From Rhipicephalus microplus (lineage: Eukaryota > Arthropoda > Arachnida > Ixodida > Ixodidae): DNA of 64,000 nucleotides. The position numbers were made by a program, and so were the translations under genes. Shown here in pieces: positions 10,760 to 22,002 of the stretch. Where the stretch lies: assembly GCF_043290135.1 (NCBI RefSeq), contig NC_134710.1, positions 143,133,332 through 143,197,331 on the forward strand, in the 5' to 3' direction. Numbering within the stretch: the stretch's first letter is position 1; every line of letters begins with the position of its first letter. Below the pieces are notes generated by a model. It was not told the DNA's origin. It saw only the letters and a program-made list of their open reading frames with translations, and ran no database searches.

Positions 10760-13035
10760 CAGTAAAATCTCGTTAATTCCACCCCCGTTAATTTGGAATA
10801 TCGGTTAATTCGGCCACAATGTCTGGTCCCGTCTAAAATCTACATTGTTCTACCACTGAAGACAAATTCGGTCACGCTTCGGTTAATTCGAATGCCCGAC
10901 CGCGGTCGAGTCCCGACGGGGAAGCAGCAGCGGATTCTGCTGGCCAAATCGACGGCGCGCCTATACAACTTCGGGATAGGATTGCGGTCTGAGATTCAAA
11001 GCTTCGTCCATGGGTAGTACATCCCGGAGGCACCCCCCCCCCCCCCCAAAAAAAAAACATGGTGGTTTAAACAACCAAAATGGAAGGCAGTGCATCGCTA
11101 CTGTCATCAGCAACGGGCAACCTACGGATTTGCCTTTCTTTTTTTCTTGCGCGTCGAACACGTTTGCGTGACAATTGAGTTGGATTGCTCAGCTCTAGTG
11201 TGCTTTAAATTATTTATCTGTACATGATCAGTGCCAGCTGCAGTCTTACTGTTTGCTATTTTTTTAAAAAGTTCGCCAGTTTTATTTTGTTTTAATCGCC
11301 CGTCTGTTTGTGTTGTCTACTTCGTGCGCGCGTGCGAGCGATGCCAAGATGGCTTCCTCTCAGTCTCCTGTGGCGCCAACCACCCCAACTCTCGCAGCAG
11401 AGGGCAAAGTACGAAGCAAAGGATTTGGCTGCGAAGGTGAAAATATTGAAGGCATTGCAAGCGGGAGCATCTCGAAAAGAAGTGATGGAAAAGTTTATTG
11501 TGAAGAAAAGCAGGCTGAGCACTTAAGTGAAGAACGAAGAGCAGATTATGCAAGCGTATGACGGGGACATGTTTGGCGACCAGTGGAAGAGGCTTTGAAC
11601 GGCAGCGCATCCAAAGCTAGAAGAAGCGCTCTTGCGCTGGATTGCCGTTTCGCGCAATGCGCGTTTGCCCTTGAGCGGCCCCCTTATCTGCGCACACGCA
11701 GTGAAGTTTGCGGTGGCCTTGAACATTGGCTCCTTCAATGCGTCGGAAGCCTGGTTCGACCGCTTCAAGAAGCGACACGGGTTGGTTTTCCGCAACGTGT
11801 GTGGTGAAAGAGGTGCGGTTGACGAAACTGTTGTGCAGGACTGGTGGTCTGAACTATCCGCGTGCCTTTCTGCGTACGAGCCGGGCAACATTTTCAACGC
11901 TGATAAGACAGCGCTGTTCTATAAGGCTCTGCCTGAGAAGACAATCGCGTTCAAGGGGGACCTGTGCGTTGGTGGAATATGAAGTAAAGAGTGCGTGACA
12001 GTTTTTCTGGCTGATAACATGACCGGCATAGAGCGGCTGCCGCTGCTGGTGATCGGGAAGCTGCGAAGCCAAGATGCTTCAAGAATATTAAGCAGCTGCC
12101 TGTCGACTACTGGTTCAACAGAAAGGCTTGGATGACTGCCGAACTCTTTCAAGCCTGGCTGCGTCAGCTCTGCGTCAGCTCGACCGCCGCTTTGCGGCCA
12201 AGGCTCAGAAGGTGTTGTTCGTGCTAGACAACTGTAGTGCGCACACGAAGGTGGCCGGGCTCGAGAACATTATACTGCTATTCTTGCCTCTGAACACAAT
12301 GGCTTCCCTGCAGCCGATGGGCCAGAGAATCGCACAGTTCGTGAAAAGCTGCTATCGACAGCAGGTACTTGAGCGGATGTTGCTCTGCATAGAGTCAGGC
12401 AAGCAGTACGAAGTAAGTCTGCTAAGTGCAATCCACATGCTGACATACGTGTTGGAACAACAGACTGCCTGAAGTAGTTGCAAACTGCTTTAGGCGTAGC
12501 GACTTTGTGCATGACGCTGCTTGCTGATCCGGGGTGGTGGCTGATGAGAAAACCGGCGAAGAGCAAGATGGCCGCTATGTGAGCATCATGCCAGCTGATG
12601 TGCCCCTGGGCGATTACTTTGCAAGTGACAGCGATGTTGCCGGGGCTGGCACAGTTACCGACAGCGATATCGTCGCCGAAGTCTTGGACGGCGAAGGGGA
12701 ATCGGCTGACGAGGATGTAAGTGATGCTGTAGAGTGTTCACGCCACACTATGACGGAGGCTACGCATGCGTTGTTCGTTTTGGAGGACATATGCATGCTT
12801 TCCTCGGACAGCGTGCGCGGACTAAGCCACCTGCAGGAACTTCGCAAATTCTGACTTCGTCGCATATTGCATCCTTGAAGCAAACCGCGATCACAGACTT
12901 TTTTAAGAAATAAAAGTCTGATGGTGCAGGAAACATTTTTCAAGTGTTTTGTTCGTACTCGCGATAATTCGTACCCTCGGTTAATTCGGACATTTTCTCC
13001 GGTCCCGTGAAGTCCGAATTAACGGGGTTTTCCTG
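10760..13035 (+). mobile_element. pogo/Tigger DNA transposon copy 1 (decayed)
   Basis: Termini begin CAGTAAAATCTCGTTAATTC on the left and, read on the other strand, CAGGAAAACCCCGTTAATTC on the right. The CAGT start, the repeated GTTAATTCGG words inside each end and the TA following the right end fit the pogo group of Tc1/mariner. The left target TA has mutated. The element encodes a degenerate transposase, and an AATAAA at 12909-12914 follows its coding end. Confidence 0.88.
11349..12854 (+). pseudogene. pogo/Tigger transposase pseudogene (catalytic residue lost)
   Basis: A recognisable transposase in pieces. The N-terminal psq/CENP-B-type helix-turn-helix (about 11405-11525: DLAAKVKILKALQAG, KSRLST) needs a frameshift from the ATG at 11349 and is followed by an in-frame TAA at 11525-11527. 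The DDE part includes FNADKTALFYKALP near 11896, an in-frame TGA at 11980-11982 (GGI then stop), a one-base frameshift near 12060, DNCSAH near 12227, and SLQPMGQR near 12306, where the family normally has QPMDQG. The third catalytic Asp is therefore Gly. The C-terminal acidic tail (about 12534-12854) matches that of the copy at 54.5-56.8 kb. Beyond repair by a single change. Confidence 0.88.
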
Positions 13036-13055
13036 TATCTTTTTATTGCCATTAA

Positions 13056-14666
13056 GGGGAGATGCTACTCGAACACACTTTTTTGGTAACATTCACCCTA
13101 GAGCAATGAAACTTGAGCTGTTTATGGAACTGTTTATGCTGATTTCAAATATATAATTAGTTTTCTTGCAAGTTGCATACTTGTAGCCCTGCAACATGAC
13201 AAAGTGAAAACTTTAACCCTTTTGCCCCCCTCTTTTCATCCCTGAACTTCCGTAATTTTTTACCATTCATAGTTCATAATGTTTGAAATAAAGTGTAGAA
13301 TGCAAATAACTAATTAGGAGACACATACAATAGAATGCAAATAACTAATTAGGGAACACATACAAAATATGTAATAGGCATGAAAAGTAATAGACGTAAA
13401 AAGTCCATATTTCACCTACTCTAGTAAAGGTTTACGTACAATGTTTTTTATTATACAATAAAATATTGAAATTTAAACTAGATAATTGCATTTGCCATAC
13501 TTTGGAAAAAAATTGGGCAAAATTTCATGCAGATCCGAGCACTAAAAGTGCCCGAAAAAGGAGGGGCACATAGAAAAAAAGTGACAAAATGTGTGTTTTG
13601 AGAAAACGAGTTTTAAAGTTAAAATTGAGTTTTTATTTATGAAAGATGTCACTAAATCTGATGAAATTCGACAACCAAGAAGAACAATCCTTCTTGTAGT
13701 GGCCACTGCCACTCAAATACGCCAGCACCATAAGTTTGTCTCTCTCGACTCTTTTGAGCCGAAACCTCACAGACATTTCGCTCACAGACAGGGCCATGAA
13801 ACGCTTGCCAAGCTTCCGCTGCATCTGGCAGAGCCATGTGCCAACTGCAAGCTAGGAAGAAGTTCGACAGGACTGCGAAATCCAAACTAAGTCCAGTGTC
13901 ATGCCATTTTGCGGCCATGCTTGGGCTACATACCGTCGTACATATTGGCAATGTCATACCTGCTAAGTTCCCTCACTGCGAGCTTTTTTGACCTCACAAG
14001 ATTGGCGCTGACATTATCCATTGCCCCATCACGAACTTTCTGGCTGACTGGTGTGAATGAGTTTTGATGCATTGGCTTTTGCAAGCCAACAACTGCCGCA
14101 AATCGGACCAGCTGCTCGTAGCCTATCCCTACAGAGCGCGCGGCGCAATGGCTTTCACTTGCGAGCAATGGCTTTTTTCATTCATAACGGAGATAATTAC
14201 ATGAGAAAAGCATTGTTCAGCTGCGCTGCTCGACAAGACATGGACCCCGCAAATAGGCTTGACAGCACATACAGGCGTGCAGCGGCCAATGGCGGTTTCT
14301 CGTTCGTACCACGTGATAAGCTAGTCGCGGCGCTCGAAAAACGCGCAGAAGTGTGCTTCTTATTATTTCTTGCGCTGCATCAGAGAAGGAAACTGTTGTT
14401 ATTTGAAGAGTGAGGCTCGACTCTTTGGCTCATGCGATCAACAATGGCGAGCGGCGACGCATTATCGGCGGCAAGGTGCTCGAAGACTGCACACTTCGGA
14501 CCTTTTAACAAGCACCTTGTGCTCTTTAGATGCAATTTTAAAGCATTTCCAGTCTCGACCTGTATTATTTTTTTCACAACAGTAGAGGTACTAATCTTGT
14601 CAAAATAGGCAAAAATAAAAAATCGCTAATTTTGAAAAAAACTCGTTTTTTGACCCGCATCTCTCC
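13056..14666 (-). mobile_element. TTAA-flanked Mutator/Kolobok-like element a (deletion derivative)
   Basis: Flanked by TTAA at 13052-13055 and 14667-14670. Termini are GGGGAGATGC on the left and GGAGAGATGC (other strand) on the right. The TIR is shared with the longer element at 42579-45532, so this is a shorter member of the same subfamily. It holds a broken minus-strand transposase fragment. Confidence 0.85.
13652..14168 (-). pseudogene. Mutator/Kolobok-like transposase fragment of element a
   Basis: Minus strand. The segment 14168-13926 encodes ARSVGIGYEQLVRF, VGLQKPMHQ and ANMYDGM, matching residues 8-76 of the transposase at 43201-44523 and stopping just after the first catalytic Asp (YDGM instead of FDGT). 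The segment 13957-13652 in another frame encodes GLSLDFAVLSNFFLACS and EAWQAFHGPVCE. Everything C-terminal to that point is missing. Non-functional. Confidence 0.85.
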
Positions 14667-14795
14667 TTAAGGTCGTAACATGATGAAAACGGCGTGCCGG
14701 GCTGTTCACATTCATTTCCATCTCCCCCATCCCCCCTCTACATGTCACTTGAATATAAACATTTGACAGAAGTCTGTCTGGTTGGGTATGAAACT

Positions 14796-15710
14796 GGGAG
14801 ATGATTTAGACTCCAACCAAAAGTTTTGAAGAAACCTGATATTTCGAAACCGACTTGGTTCCTTCCTCAGGGGTGACTGCGGAGACAATGTAGCAGCGGC
14901 GTCTCCGCAGAGATAAGAGCTAACAACTTGCGCTCCAATGGCACAGATCAAAAGAAAGAAGAGGCCCGCGTAATTGCGTACCTCAGAAAAACGAATACCC
15001 AAAAACTTCATTCGAGCCGCCACCCGCCGCGCAGAGCAACAGAGGATACGAAAACCCCTATCAACCTTAATTGGCAGCCCCCCGAAACGTGTACCGGTTC
15101 CATACGTTTAGGGAACCAGCGAGATGTTGGCGCGTATCTTCAAGAAGGAAGGGGTTCGCATCGCGCATGTGCCTTCGTGTACGCTGGGCTGCCTCCTCCC
15201 CCGCCTGAATGACCGGCCAACAATGGACCGCACCCCCGATGTCGTTTACAGAATTTCGTGCGCCTAGTGCCCCTCTTCGTATATCGGCGAGACGAAAGAC
15301 CTACCGGAACGACTGAAGCAACACGCCAACGATGTGCGGAAGTTCTACAAAGAACGCAGCGCAGTCACCGAACATGCCGAGACGTTGAATCACCGGATAA
15401 ATTTCGAAGCGACGGCCATCCTTGAAAGCCAGCCGAACTGGAGGAGAAGGTTATTACTGAAGTCGTGGCACATATAGAGGACAGCTCATTACATCAACCG
15501 CTCTCTCGGAACGCTTTTCTCAGTGTATACACATGGACTGCGCTCCACGGCAAAACGAGAGAGAGAGGAGGGTCATTATCCACCCCGCGAGTGCTTTGAA
15601 GACGCCGCTGCTACGTAGTCTCCGCAGTCACCCCCCCGAGGAAGGAACCAAGTCGCTTTCGAAACGTCGGGTTTCTTTAAAACTTTTGGTTGGAGTCTAA
15701 ATCATCTCCC
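14796..15710 (+). mobile_element. Second Penelope-like element with inverted terminal repeats
   Basis: About 110-bp arms at 14796-14904 and 15601-15710 are inverted copies: GGGAGATGATTTAGACTCC starts the left arm, and its complement ends the right arm. The interior encodes a GIY-YIG domain in degraded frames. Same architecture as the element at 6009-6929 but unrelated in sequence, so two Penelope-like lineages are present. Confidence 0.75.
15238..15540 (+). pseudogene. GIY-YIG endonuclease remnant of Penelope-like element
   Basis: One frame from 15238 encodes DVVYRISCA, a stop (TAG), then CPSSYIGETKDLPERLKQHA, VTEHAETLNHRINF and INRSLGTL. VVY...SYIGET is the GIY-YIG core, ERLKQH carries the helix Arg, and the AEH/NHRI region matches family members. 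A second in-frame stop (TAG) occurs near 15475. No reverse transcriptase remains. Confidence 0.75.
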
Positions 15711-16449
15711 CTACCTGTCACTTAAGATGAGTCCGATAAGTCATGCTGAGATTATAAAGTTTTATCATGTCCTACATTTCACACAATTCTCATACATTTG
15801 AGTAACCCTCTTGACTTAATACAAAAAATGATTTGTGATCAGGGCATTTATGGAACACAAGGCTTTGTGCTTCGACCATCAAGGGTTACAAAAACATCTG
15901 CTGCACATGAATGACAGGCAGATACAACTGAAACTAAATGAAAAAACCGAGGGTGCCTCCAAAGTGCCTAGCTTGCGTGTGGTGCAATTGTACCTTGAGT
16001 AGCAAGCAGTGACTGCAGCGTCACCACTATGGTTGCTCTGCAACTTCTCACGCGGCTAGGTGCGGTCATAGCCCATTGCAGTTCTAGAAAATTTACTATA
16101 GGTGCACTCTTTGCAGCTCTCTAAGAAGCAGTAAATTGGGCATATTGAGCTTGCAATGAAAATTTGTTAGCACACCTGAGGATAGAAGTGGAAAGGGAAA
16201 GTAAAAACAAGCATAAAAGTTGTTTGAGTAAAAAAAAAGTTTAGGCTATGTATGATAATGCATGCACACACACACACAAACGAAACAAGATAGCACCTTC
16301 AGGAATTGTCAAAAATGAATACATGCCGCATTATAAAAGTTGAATTGTGCTAATGTGGAAACTACTTGACGCAGTGTTGTCGTTTTGCTGGCCCTATTCC
16401 AATTTTTCTTCAAGTTGCAAGTACGTTCACCCATAACTTTTGTTTGTAG
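15711..16449. other. PTP intron, no gene recognised
   Basis: AT-rich intron sequence up to the polypyrimidine tract and AG acceptor of exon C. Apart from a short CACACA tract at 16264-16277, nothing stands out. Confidence 0.6.
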
Positions 16450-16587
16450 GTCAAGTGCCATCAGTACTGGCCAATGAACCTGGATGAAGAGCTTGTGCTC
16501 ACTGGCGTAGGACTCAAAGTGGCCTTTCTTGGCGAAAAGCCAGCAACCAACTACACTGTTCGGGAACTCATGCTAACGGACCTTGAG
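16450..16587 (+). CDS. PTPN1/2-like: PTP exon C: CxQYWP to YTVREL segment
   Basis: 138-bp, 46-codon exon, phase 0 at both ends, between TTTGTAG and GTGAGG. It encodes VKCHQYWP, an acidic variable stretch, then TNYTVRELMLTDLE. The QYWP motif and YTVRxL strand are typical of the non-receptor PTP1 group. The variable middle (about residues 9-30 of the exon) differs from vertebrate PTP1B, as expected for a surface loop. Immediately upstream is about 9 kb of intron holding pogo, TTAA-type and Penelope-like elements. Confidence 0.92.
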
Positions 16588-17656
16588 GTGAGGATTATGA
16601 ACTTCCTTGCTTGTATATTTCAAAATTGCAGAACCATTTTACTACAGTAGCGTACCAGTACTACCTTATATGTGTACAGTAAAAGCTCGTTAGCCCGGAT
16701 CTCATGGGACCGGTGAAAATGTCAGTTAAACGAATTCCGGCTTATCAAATGAACCATCAAAACAAAAGGAAAATGCACTCAGCACATACAAACCTTTATT
16801 TCATAAAAACTGTGTCAACTTAGTCTGCTTCGTCATCAGAATTAGTGCTAGAATGATCTTCTTCAACCCCATGTGGTGGTGGTGTGCACGCTCGCTGTTG
16901 CAAGAACTGATGCAGAACTCCGCGAGGGCTTCGGCAGCCTCCTGCACGGCGTGATGTCATGTCGGCTAATCGTGAATGTCATCTTCAGAACAGTGATTCT
17001 GATCCTCTTCACGCACTGCCGATAATAGGGAGGTGCTCGCAACACGTGCTCGCAGGTGTTACTGGTGTTTCTTTAGTTGCGGGTGCCGTATGAGTTTTAG
17101 AATAGCGTGTGCTCCCCCTAGGGAAAAGTCCAGGGACTTTCACCCCGACTGAAAACCCGTATGCACAGAAGCTACACACAGCACCTCGATCGCCGCACGC
17201 AGCGCGATCGCCGCACGCTATTTCAAATTTTCTGTGGGCAAGCGGCGAACAGCGGCTCGCGTTACAGCGCATGCGCAGTGGCAGCGACCGCACCGCAAGG
17301 GCTCGCAGTATGCTATTCATCAGTCAGCGAACCAGAAACGGCCAGAGCATCATCAATGTCAACAAACACAGCCTGAGAACGTAACGACCGTTTCTATGTC
17401 AAAGCGCCAACTTGCCCAACAGTGAACTCTTTTGATGTGCCCGAGCTGCACATGCTATGCGTGAAGTCACAACGCAAAAAAATAGCAGCGTAGGCGTCGC
17501 GGGCAACTGGCGTAGCGGAGGCTGCGCAAACTGTCCTGTTGTCCGCATATGCGGCACCATGTCCGGCGCATTTCACAGACACTGGATGCACCGGCGGTCC
17601 AAGCGCTTTTGCCGGGTGATGACTAGCGCCACCTGGCCACTTCTCCCCTCATTCAC

Positions 17657-18465
17657 TATCATCATAATCATCATCATCATCATCATCATTAGCCTGACTA
17701 CGTCTACTGCAGGACAAAAGCCTCTCCCATGTTCCGCCAGTTAACCCGGTCCTGTGCTTGCTGCTGCCAATTTATACCCGCAAACTTCTTAATCTCATCT
17801 GCCCACCTAACCTTCTGTCTCCCCCTAACTCGCTTGCCTTCTTTTTGAATCCAGTTAGTTACCCTTAATGACCAGCGGTTATCCTGTCTACGCGCTACAT
17901 GCCCGGCCCATGTCCATTTTCTCTTCTTGATTTCAACTATGGTATCCTTAACCCCCGTTTGTTCCCTAATCCACTCTGCTCTCTTCTTGCTAAGTACCGG
18001 CAAGATACAGCTGTTATATACCTTCCTCTTGAGGGATAGTGGCAATCTACCTGTCATAATTTGAGAGTTCTTGCCAAATGTGCTCCACCCCATCCTTATT
18101 CTTCTAGTTACTTCAATCTCGTGGTTCGGCTCCGCGGTTATTACCTGCCCTAAGTAGACATAGTCTTTTACAACTCGAAGTGCACTATTACTTATCTCGA
18201 AGTGCTGCTCTTTTCCGAGGTTGTTGTACATTACTTTCGTTTTCTGCAGATTAATTTTAAGACCCACCTTTCTGCTCTCCTTGTCTAACTCCGTAATCAT
18301 GAGTTGCGATTCGCCCCCTGAGTTACTCAGCAATGTAATGTCATCGGCGAAGCGCAGGTTATTAAGGTACTCTACATTAACTGTTATCCCTAGTTGTTCC
18401 CATTCTAGGCTTCTGAAAACCTCCTGTAAGCACGCGGTAAATAGCATTGGGGATATTGTGTCCTC
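17657..18465 (-). mobile_element. 5'-truncated RTE-like LINE nested in pogo element
   Basis: Minus-strand reverse transcriptase C-terminal part, 3' UTR, and an (ATG)n-type tail that appears as (ATC)n on the plus strand at 17660-17692. RTE-clade LINEs have short 3' UTRs and simple-repeat tails instead of poly-A, which fits. The 5' end is truncated within the reverse transcriptase at codons for DTISP. CCTCAT words near both ends may be a short target duplication but are weak evidence. Confidence 0.82.
17704..18447 (-). pseudogene. LINE reverse transcriptase fragment (RTE-like)
   Basis: A 247-codon open frame. It starts at LFTACLQEVF, has the catalytic LRFADDITLL (YxDD-type, here FADD) near residue 32, then KTKVMYN, DYVYLGQVIT and GWSTFGKN. 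An internal deletion joins SCILPVL directly to KKRAEW, removing the usual TYGAETW region. The C-terminus has KRKWTWAGHVARR and RGRQKVRWADEI. The endonuclease and first half of the polymerase are absent, so it is inactive despite the open frame. Confidence 0.88.
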
Positions 18466-19293
18466 ATGGTCATATTGTGCTGCTGTTCCTTCAGTTTCAG
18501 TTTCTTCAAAACTTTGGTTCCAGCTGGGACTTCATGCTTTCACAAACCGGAATCGGTTACTAAAAGCATGAAGCCCCGATAGCCCTCCCTAGAATCATCC
18601 GAATTGACTGGTGCGCGGCTAAATCACTCCACATTACTGAGCATTTGACACCATTAAAATGTACACAGTTTTGCCGGGACCGCGCCGCGTGTCCGTGTTA
18701 ACCAGATTTCCGGGCTAACGAGATCCGGGTAAAGAAACTTTTACTGTATACATGTGTAATGATTACACCCATGTAATAGTTTCACTCTGAACATCGTTAA
18801 AAAGTCTTCCCCCAAAGTACTTCAACATATTATCCGTGTATTAGCCGCACCTGTAATTTTTTGGAAGGTTATCTGCTCTGCAGTGTGACAATTCCAAAGC
18901 TTTTTTTTTATTTTTTTGGACAAAACAAGGCGGTTTTGCCATGTTTTCGGTGTTTAGGTTAAAAAGGTTAAGAAGATGATGACAGCTCATTGTTTTAGGC
19001 TTGTAGTTCTAATAGGTTTTAGGGAGTTTATCGTGGCTAGTATAAGGGGAGACACGGCTCTTGGGAACCGAAAATTTGTCAAAAAATTGAATTTTCAACC
19101 ATGGCATTTTCACAATATTTCTACCATCTCACACCTGTGTGCAAGTTTTCGTTTCAAAATCTTGCATATTAGTGGTGCAACAGTAAATTAAAGATGTGTT
19201 GGCACGCTTCCAGCCCTTAAAATTGTGGTCAAATCGCAGTTATTTCGGCTGCCTGTAACTCTTGAAAAGCCTGCTTTGTTGCGGCCATTTTGG

Positions 19294-19685
19294 TACCGTT
19301 GAAAAGCTCTCACATTTGGCTTTTTTTATCGCTCGATCAGGCAACATTGAGTTTGCCACCTTCTCAATTAGAAAAGAGGAAAAAAACTAGGCGTAAAATA
19401 TCGCCATTGGCCACTTCAGAACACATGGCTACAATGGTGTCATCTGATTGGCATAGGGCTGCATTTGAAAACCTGGCTAGTTGGGGCGTACCGTTGAAAA
19501 GCTCTCACATTTGGCTTTTTTTATCGCTCGATCAGGCAACATTGAGTTTGCCACCTTCTCAATTAGAAATGGGGAAAAAAACTAGGCGTAAAATATCGCC
19601 ATTGGCCACTTCAGAACACATGGCTACAATGGCGTCATCTGATTGGCATAGGGCGCTGCATTTGAAAACCTGGCTAGTTGCGGCG
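19294..19685. repeat. 195-bp tandem duplication inside element d
   Basis: Copy 1 (19294-19488) and copy 2 (from 19489) are near identical, differing by a few substitutions and one 2-bp insertion. The unit is 65 codons long, which creates an artificial 138-codon frame. Confidence 0.95.
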
Positions 19686-19711
19686 CCATTTTGCCTTAGG
19701 TTATGACCATA

Positions 19712-20520
19712 GGATGAACGTGCCTGGAGGACTGAAAAAGTTCCACTCGGTGTATCAGTTCGGGCGAAGGCGAGCCAAAATGAAAAAAATGTGCTAACGG
19801 TACATCACGGGGTTTCTGCAACCGATCAGCAAGCGACCATCGTTGTTTTGGCGCACGATAACGGCGATGGAGGTGATTTTGGTACGCTCCACAAAGCCAC
19901 GATATTGCGCCGCTCCACAACCGATGGAGCTAATGACTAGCGATGCTGGGGCACCTGACATTGTCGGCGCAGTTGATAGTGGTCCGCAAGGTGAGGACTT
20001 GTTATCATCCGGCTTTACAAGCGATCAGTGAGAGACCCGCAATGATGCAACTGACAGCCGTCTGCCCGAGAACCACGGCATCTAGCCATCTGCAAGTTGA
20101 CGCTGTAGCTGTCACAAGCAGCAACATAGCTCAAGCAGGTCATGCTTGAGCGACTTGAGTCAACACCGGCAACTGCACGAAAGACTGCACTTTTTACAGA
20201 TGCAGGCGACGTGTCACTGGCGTCCACCACGGACACTGCAGCTTCGTATTTGATGGTCGACTTGGAGATCCTGAATGTGCTTCTTGCTGCTTCCCTTTGG
20301 TGCAGTGTATGTGGCGGGTGTGCGAACTAGTCACGGATGACCGAAACTACTGCCTCGATTAGAAACTGATAATCGTGCAATGTATTTGAGATAAACATTT
20401 TATTCACGCATTCAATGCTCTGTAGTAGCAACGGCCAGACAATCATGAACGACATTTTCGCGTTGATGGGAATGTCGTGGCAGGGGCTACACAATAAAAC
20501 TTCTCAATGGCAATTTTTTT
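19712..20520 (+). pseudogene. Mutator/Kolobok-like transposase N-terminal remnant (element d)
   Basis: The ATG at 19712 opens MNVPGGLKKFHSVYQFGRRR, the same basic N-terminal pattern (KFxxxxxFxxxRR) as the other family members. Later pieces include a zinc-ribbon-like CSVCGGC near 20308 and NGQTIMNDIFALMG near 20425, matching NGQTALNDIFSALN of the element at 28.5 kb. Frameshifts and stops separate the pieces, and the catalytic core is absent. Confidence 0.75.
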
Positions 20521-20530
20521 GCCCGTTTCT

Positions 20531-21317
20531 CCAAAGTGGCACTTCTGATAGTGTTATACTGGAGCAACAATATCTCTGGTTCTACTCATCAAGTCTCAAT
20601 AATTACTTTTTTGTCAGAAAGGTGGCGAATTGACAAGTGCGGTAGGACTAGTATATCATTGTATGTTATAAAGAACATTTACAAAAATAATTTTTTTGAA
20701 TCTATTATAGGGTTTTACAAGCAAATTTTGAGATGCCCTAATTTTATTTGACATTGTTTTAAATATAATTCTTGTGTGATATTCACCGTATATTATTCTC
20801 GATGACTGTAATTATCAAAAGTAACCTCGACCAAGAGCAGCTTCATTGTTAAAAATAAATACCAGTTCAACTGCTCAGTCGAAACTTACGATAATGAAAT
20901 CCTGAGGGAACAAATTCTCACCGCAAATAAATATTTTCAGATAACTGGCGAACGGCCACAGGAGTCAATACAATACATTTCGTAAGTCGCGATTACAAAG
21001 CATATTTTAACTGCAGTCTCCCACTAACGAAATTTTCTACGAGTGTGCGCAAATAATTCACTCTCGTAACATTGACTGCATTCATAAACTGCTCAAATGC
21101 ATTTGTGTACACTAAATTGCACAAACTCAAATGAAAGCCGCCATTATGATTGGCGATCATGGTGATGATGATGGTTTGCCCATTGGTAAGGGTGACTGCA
21201 CAGTGTCCCAACCAAAAATGTATTTAATTAGCAGTAACTACTACAGCAGTAACAACTACTTTAAAAAGAAGCCACAAGAATCTGAGGCGGCTTAGTAGTG
21301 GGCACTTGCTAATATCT
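20531..21317. other. No gene recognised
   Basis: AT-rich intron sequence with no coding or structural signal that I can support. Confidence 0.5.
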
Positions 21318-21903
21318 TAAAGGGCCAGTAAACCACCCTGAGGTCCAAAAATTTTAATGAAAAAAAATATGTGCATTTTTTTTATGTGAACATGCTGCCG
21401 AAAGAATTTTGTGAATATGTGCTATAATAAGAGAAGTTATAAGGGTTACAGCATCCGTTTCTTCCATTTTCAAATTTTCGCGTGGTTGCTCACCACCCTT
21501 TTCCGCCATGAGAGGAAAAGGAGTAGCTCGTCATCTTGATTCCGCTCACTTTGGCAGCATGCTACGACATCCATGATACGTCATCGGCGTGCAACCAATG
21601 ACTGAGTGAGGCTTCCCCCGCATGAGCACGTGTCATAGCAGCGAGGGCAGGAATCGAGGAGCACTTTTCCCTTCGCGCTATGGTAGTGAGATGCCTCTTT
21701 ATCTTGGAGGCTTTCGTTCTGGCAATACCGCTTATCCCAGAGTCTCGGGCTCTAAAAATTTAAACGACAAAGGGCAGCACTGAAAATTGACAAATATGGA
21801 CTGCGCAGCTGAATCTGCATCACTGTAGGGCCATGGCGCCGTTTTGTAAGGCAACGAATCAATCAACGAGACAAGCTCAGTGGTGCGTAACGTTGTCCAT
21901 GGG

Positions 21904-21995
21904 CATAGAGTTTTATACAATACCGAGAGAGGAATCTGGTGCTGTGATCATGTACCCCCATGGGAATTATGGGAAGTACAGGCTTCGGATTGGAT
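21904..21995 (+). repeat. ATAGAGTTTCATACAAT repeat, copy 1
   Basis: First of five copies of a dispersed repeat running from ATAGAGTTTTATACAATACC to GGGAAGTACAGGCTTCGGA. The other copies are at 23349-23465 (+), 27322-27415 (-), 27937-28052 (-) and 28092-28200 (-). Copy 1 appears to continue beyond the MITE at 22003-23101. Confidence 0.85.
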
Positions 21996-22002
21996 AGTGT
22001 TA

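Larger units (their letters stand above)
16677..18746 (-). mobile_element. pogo-like element with nested LINE
   Basis: Left end CAGTAAAAGCTCGTTAGC preceded by TA (16675-16676). Right end, on the other strand, CAGTAAAAGTTTCTTTAC followed by TA (18747-18748). Internal words match the subterminal GGGACCGG and GTTAAC blocks of the Tigger at 54.5 kb. On the minus strand near 16800-16860, ALILMTKQ-like residues may be a relic of a transposase C-terminus, but no frame of length survives. The middle is occupied by a LINE fragment. Confidence 0.8.
19046..20530 (+). mobile_element. TTAA-family element d, 3' truncated
   Basis: Starts GGGGAGACACGG after ATAA (a probable mutated TTAA), the same terminus as the element at 28502. 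An internal 195-bp tandem duplication lies at 19294-19685, and a transposase remnant at 19712-20520. No matching right terminus was found before 21300. Confidence 0.72.

Noticed and set aside
13652..14168. piggyBac assignment for the TTAA elements
   Set aside because: The proteins show FDGTW..., DGDS and NESLHS motifs of Mutator/Kolobok-like transposases, and the TIRs do not start with CCY.
19290..19706. 138-codon frame with an internal 65-residue repeat
   Set aside because: The repeat is produced by the 195-bp tandem duplication inside a transposon; not a repeat protein.
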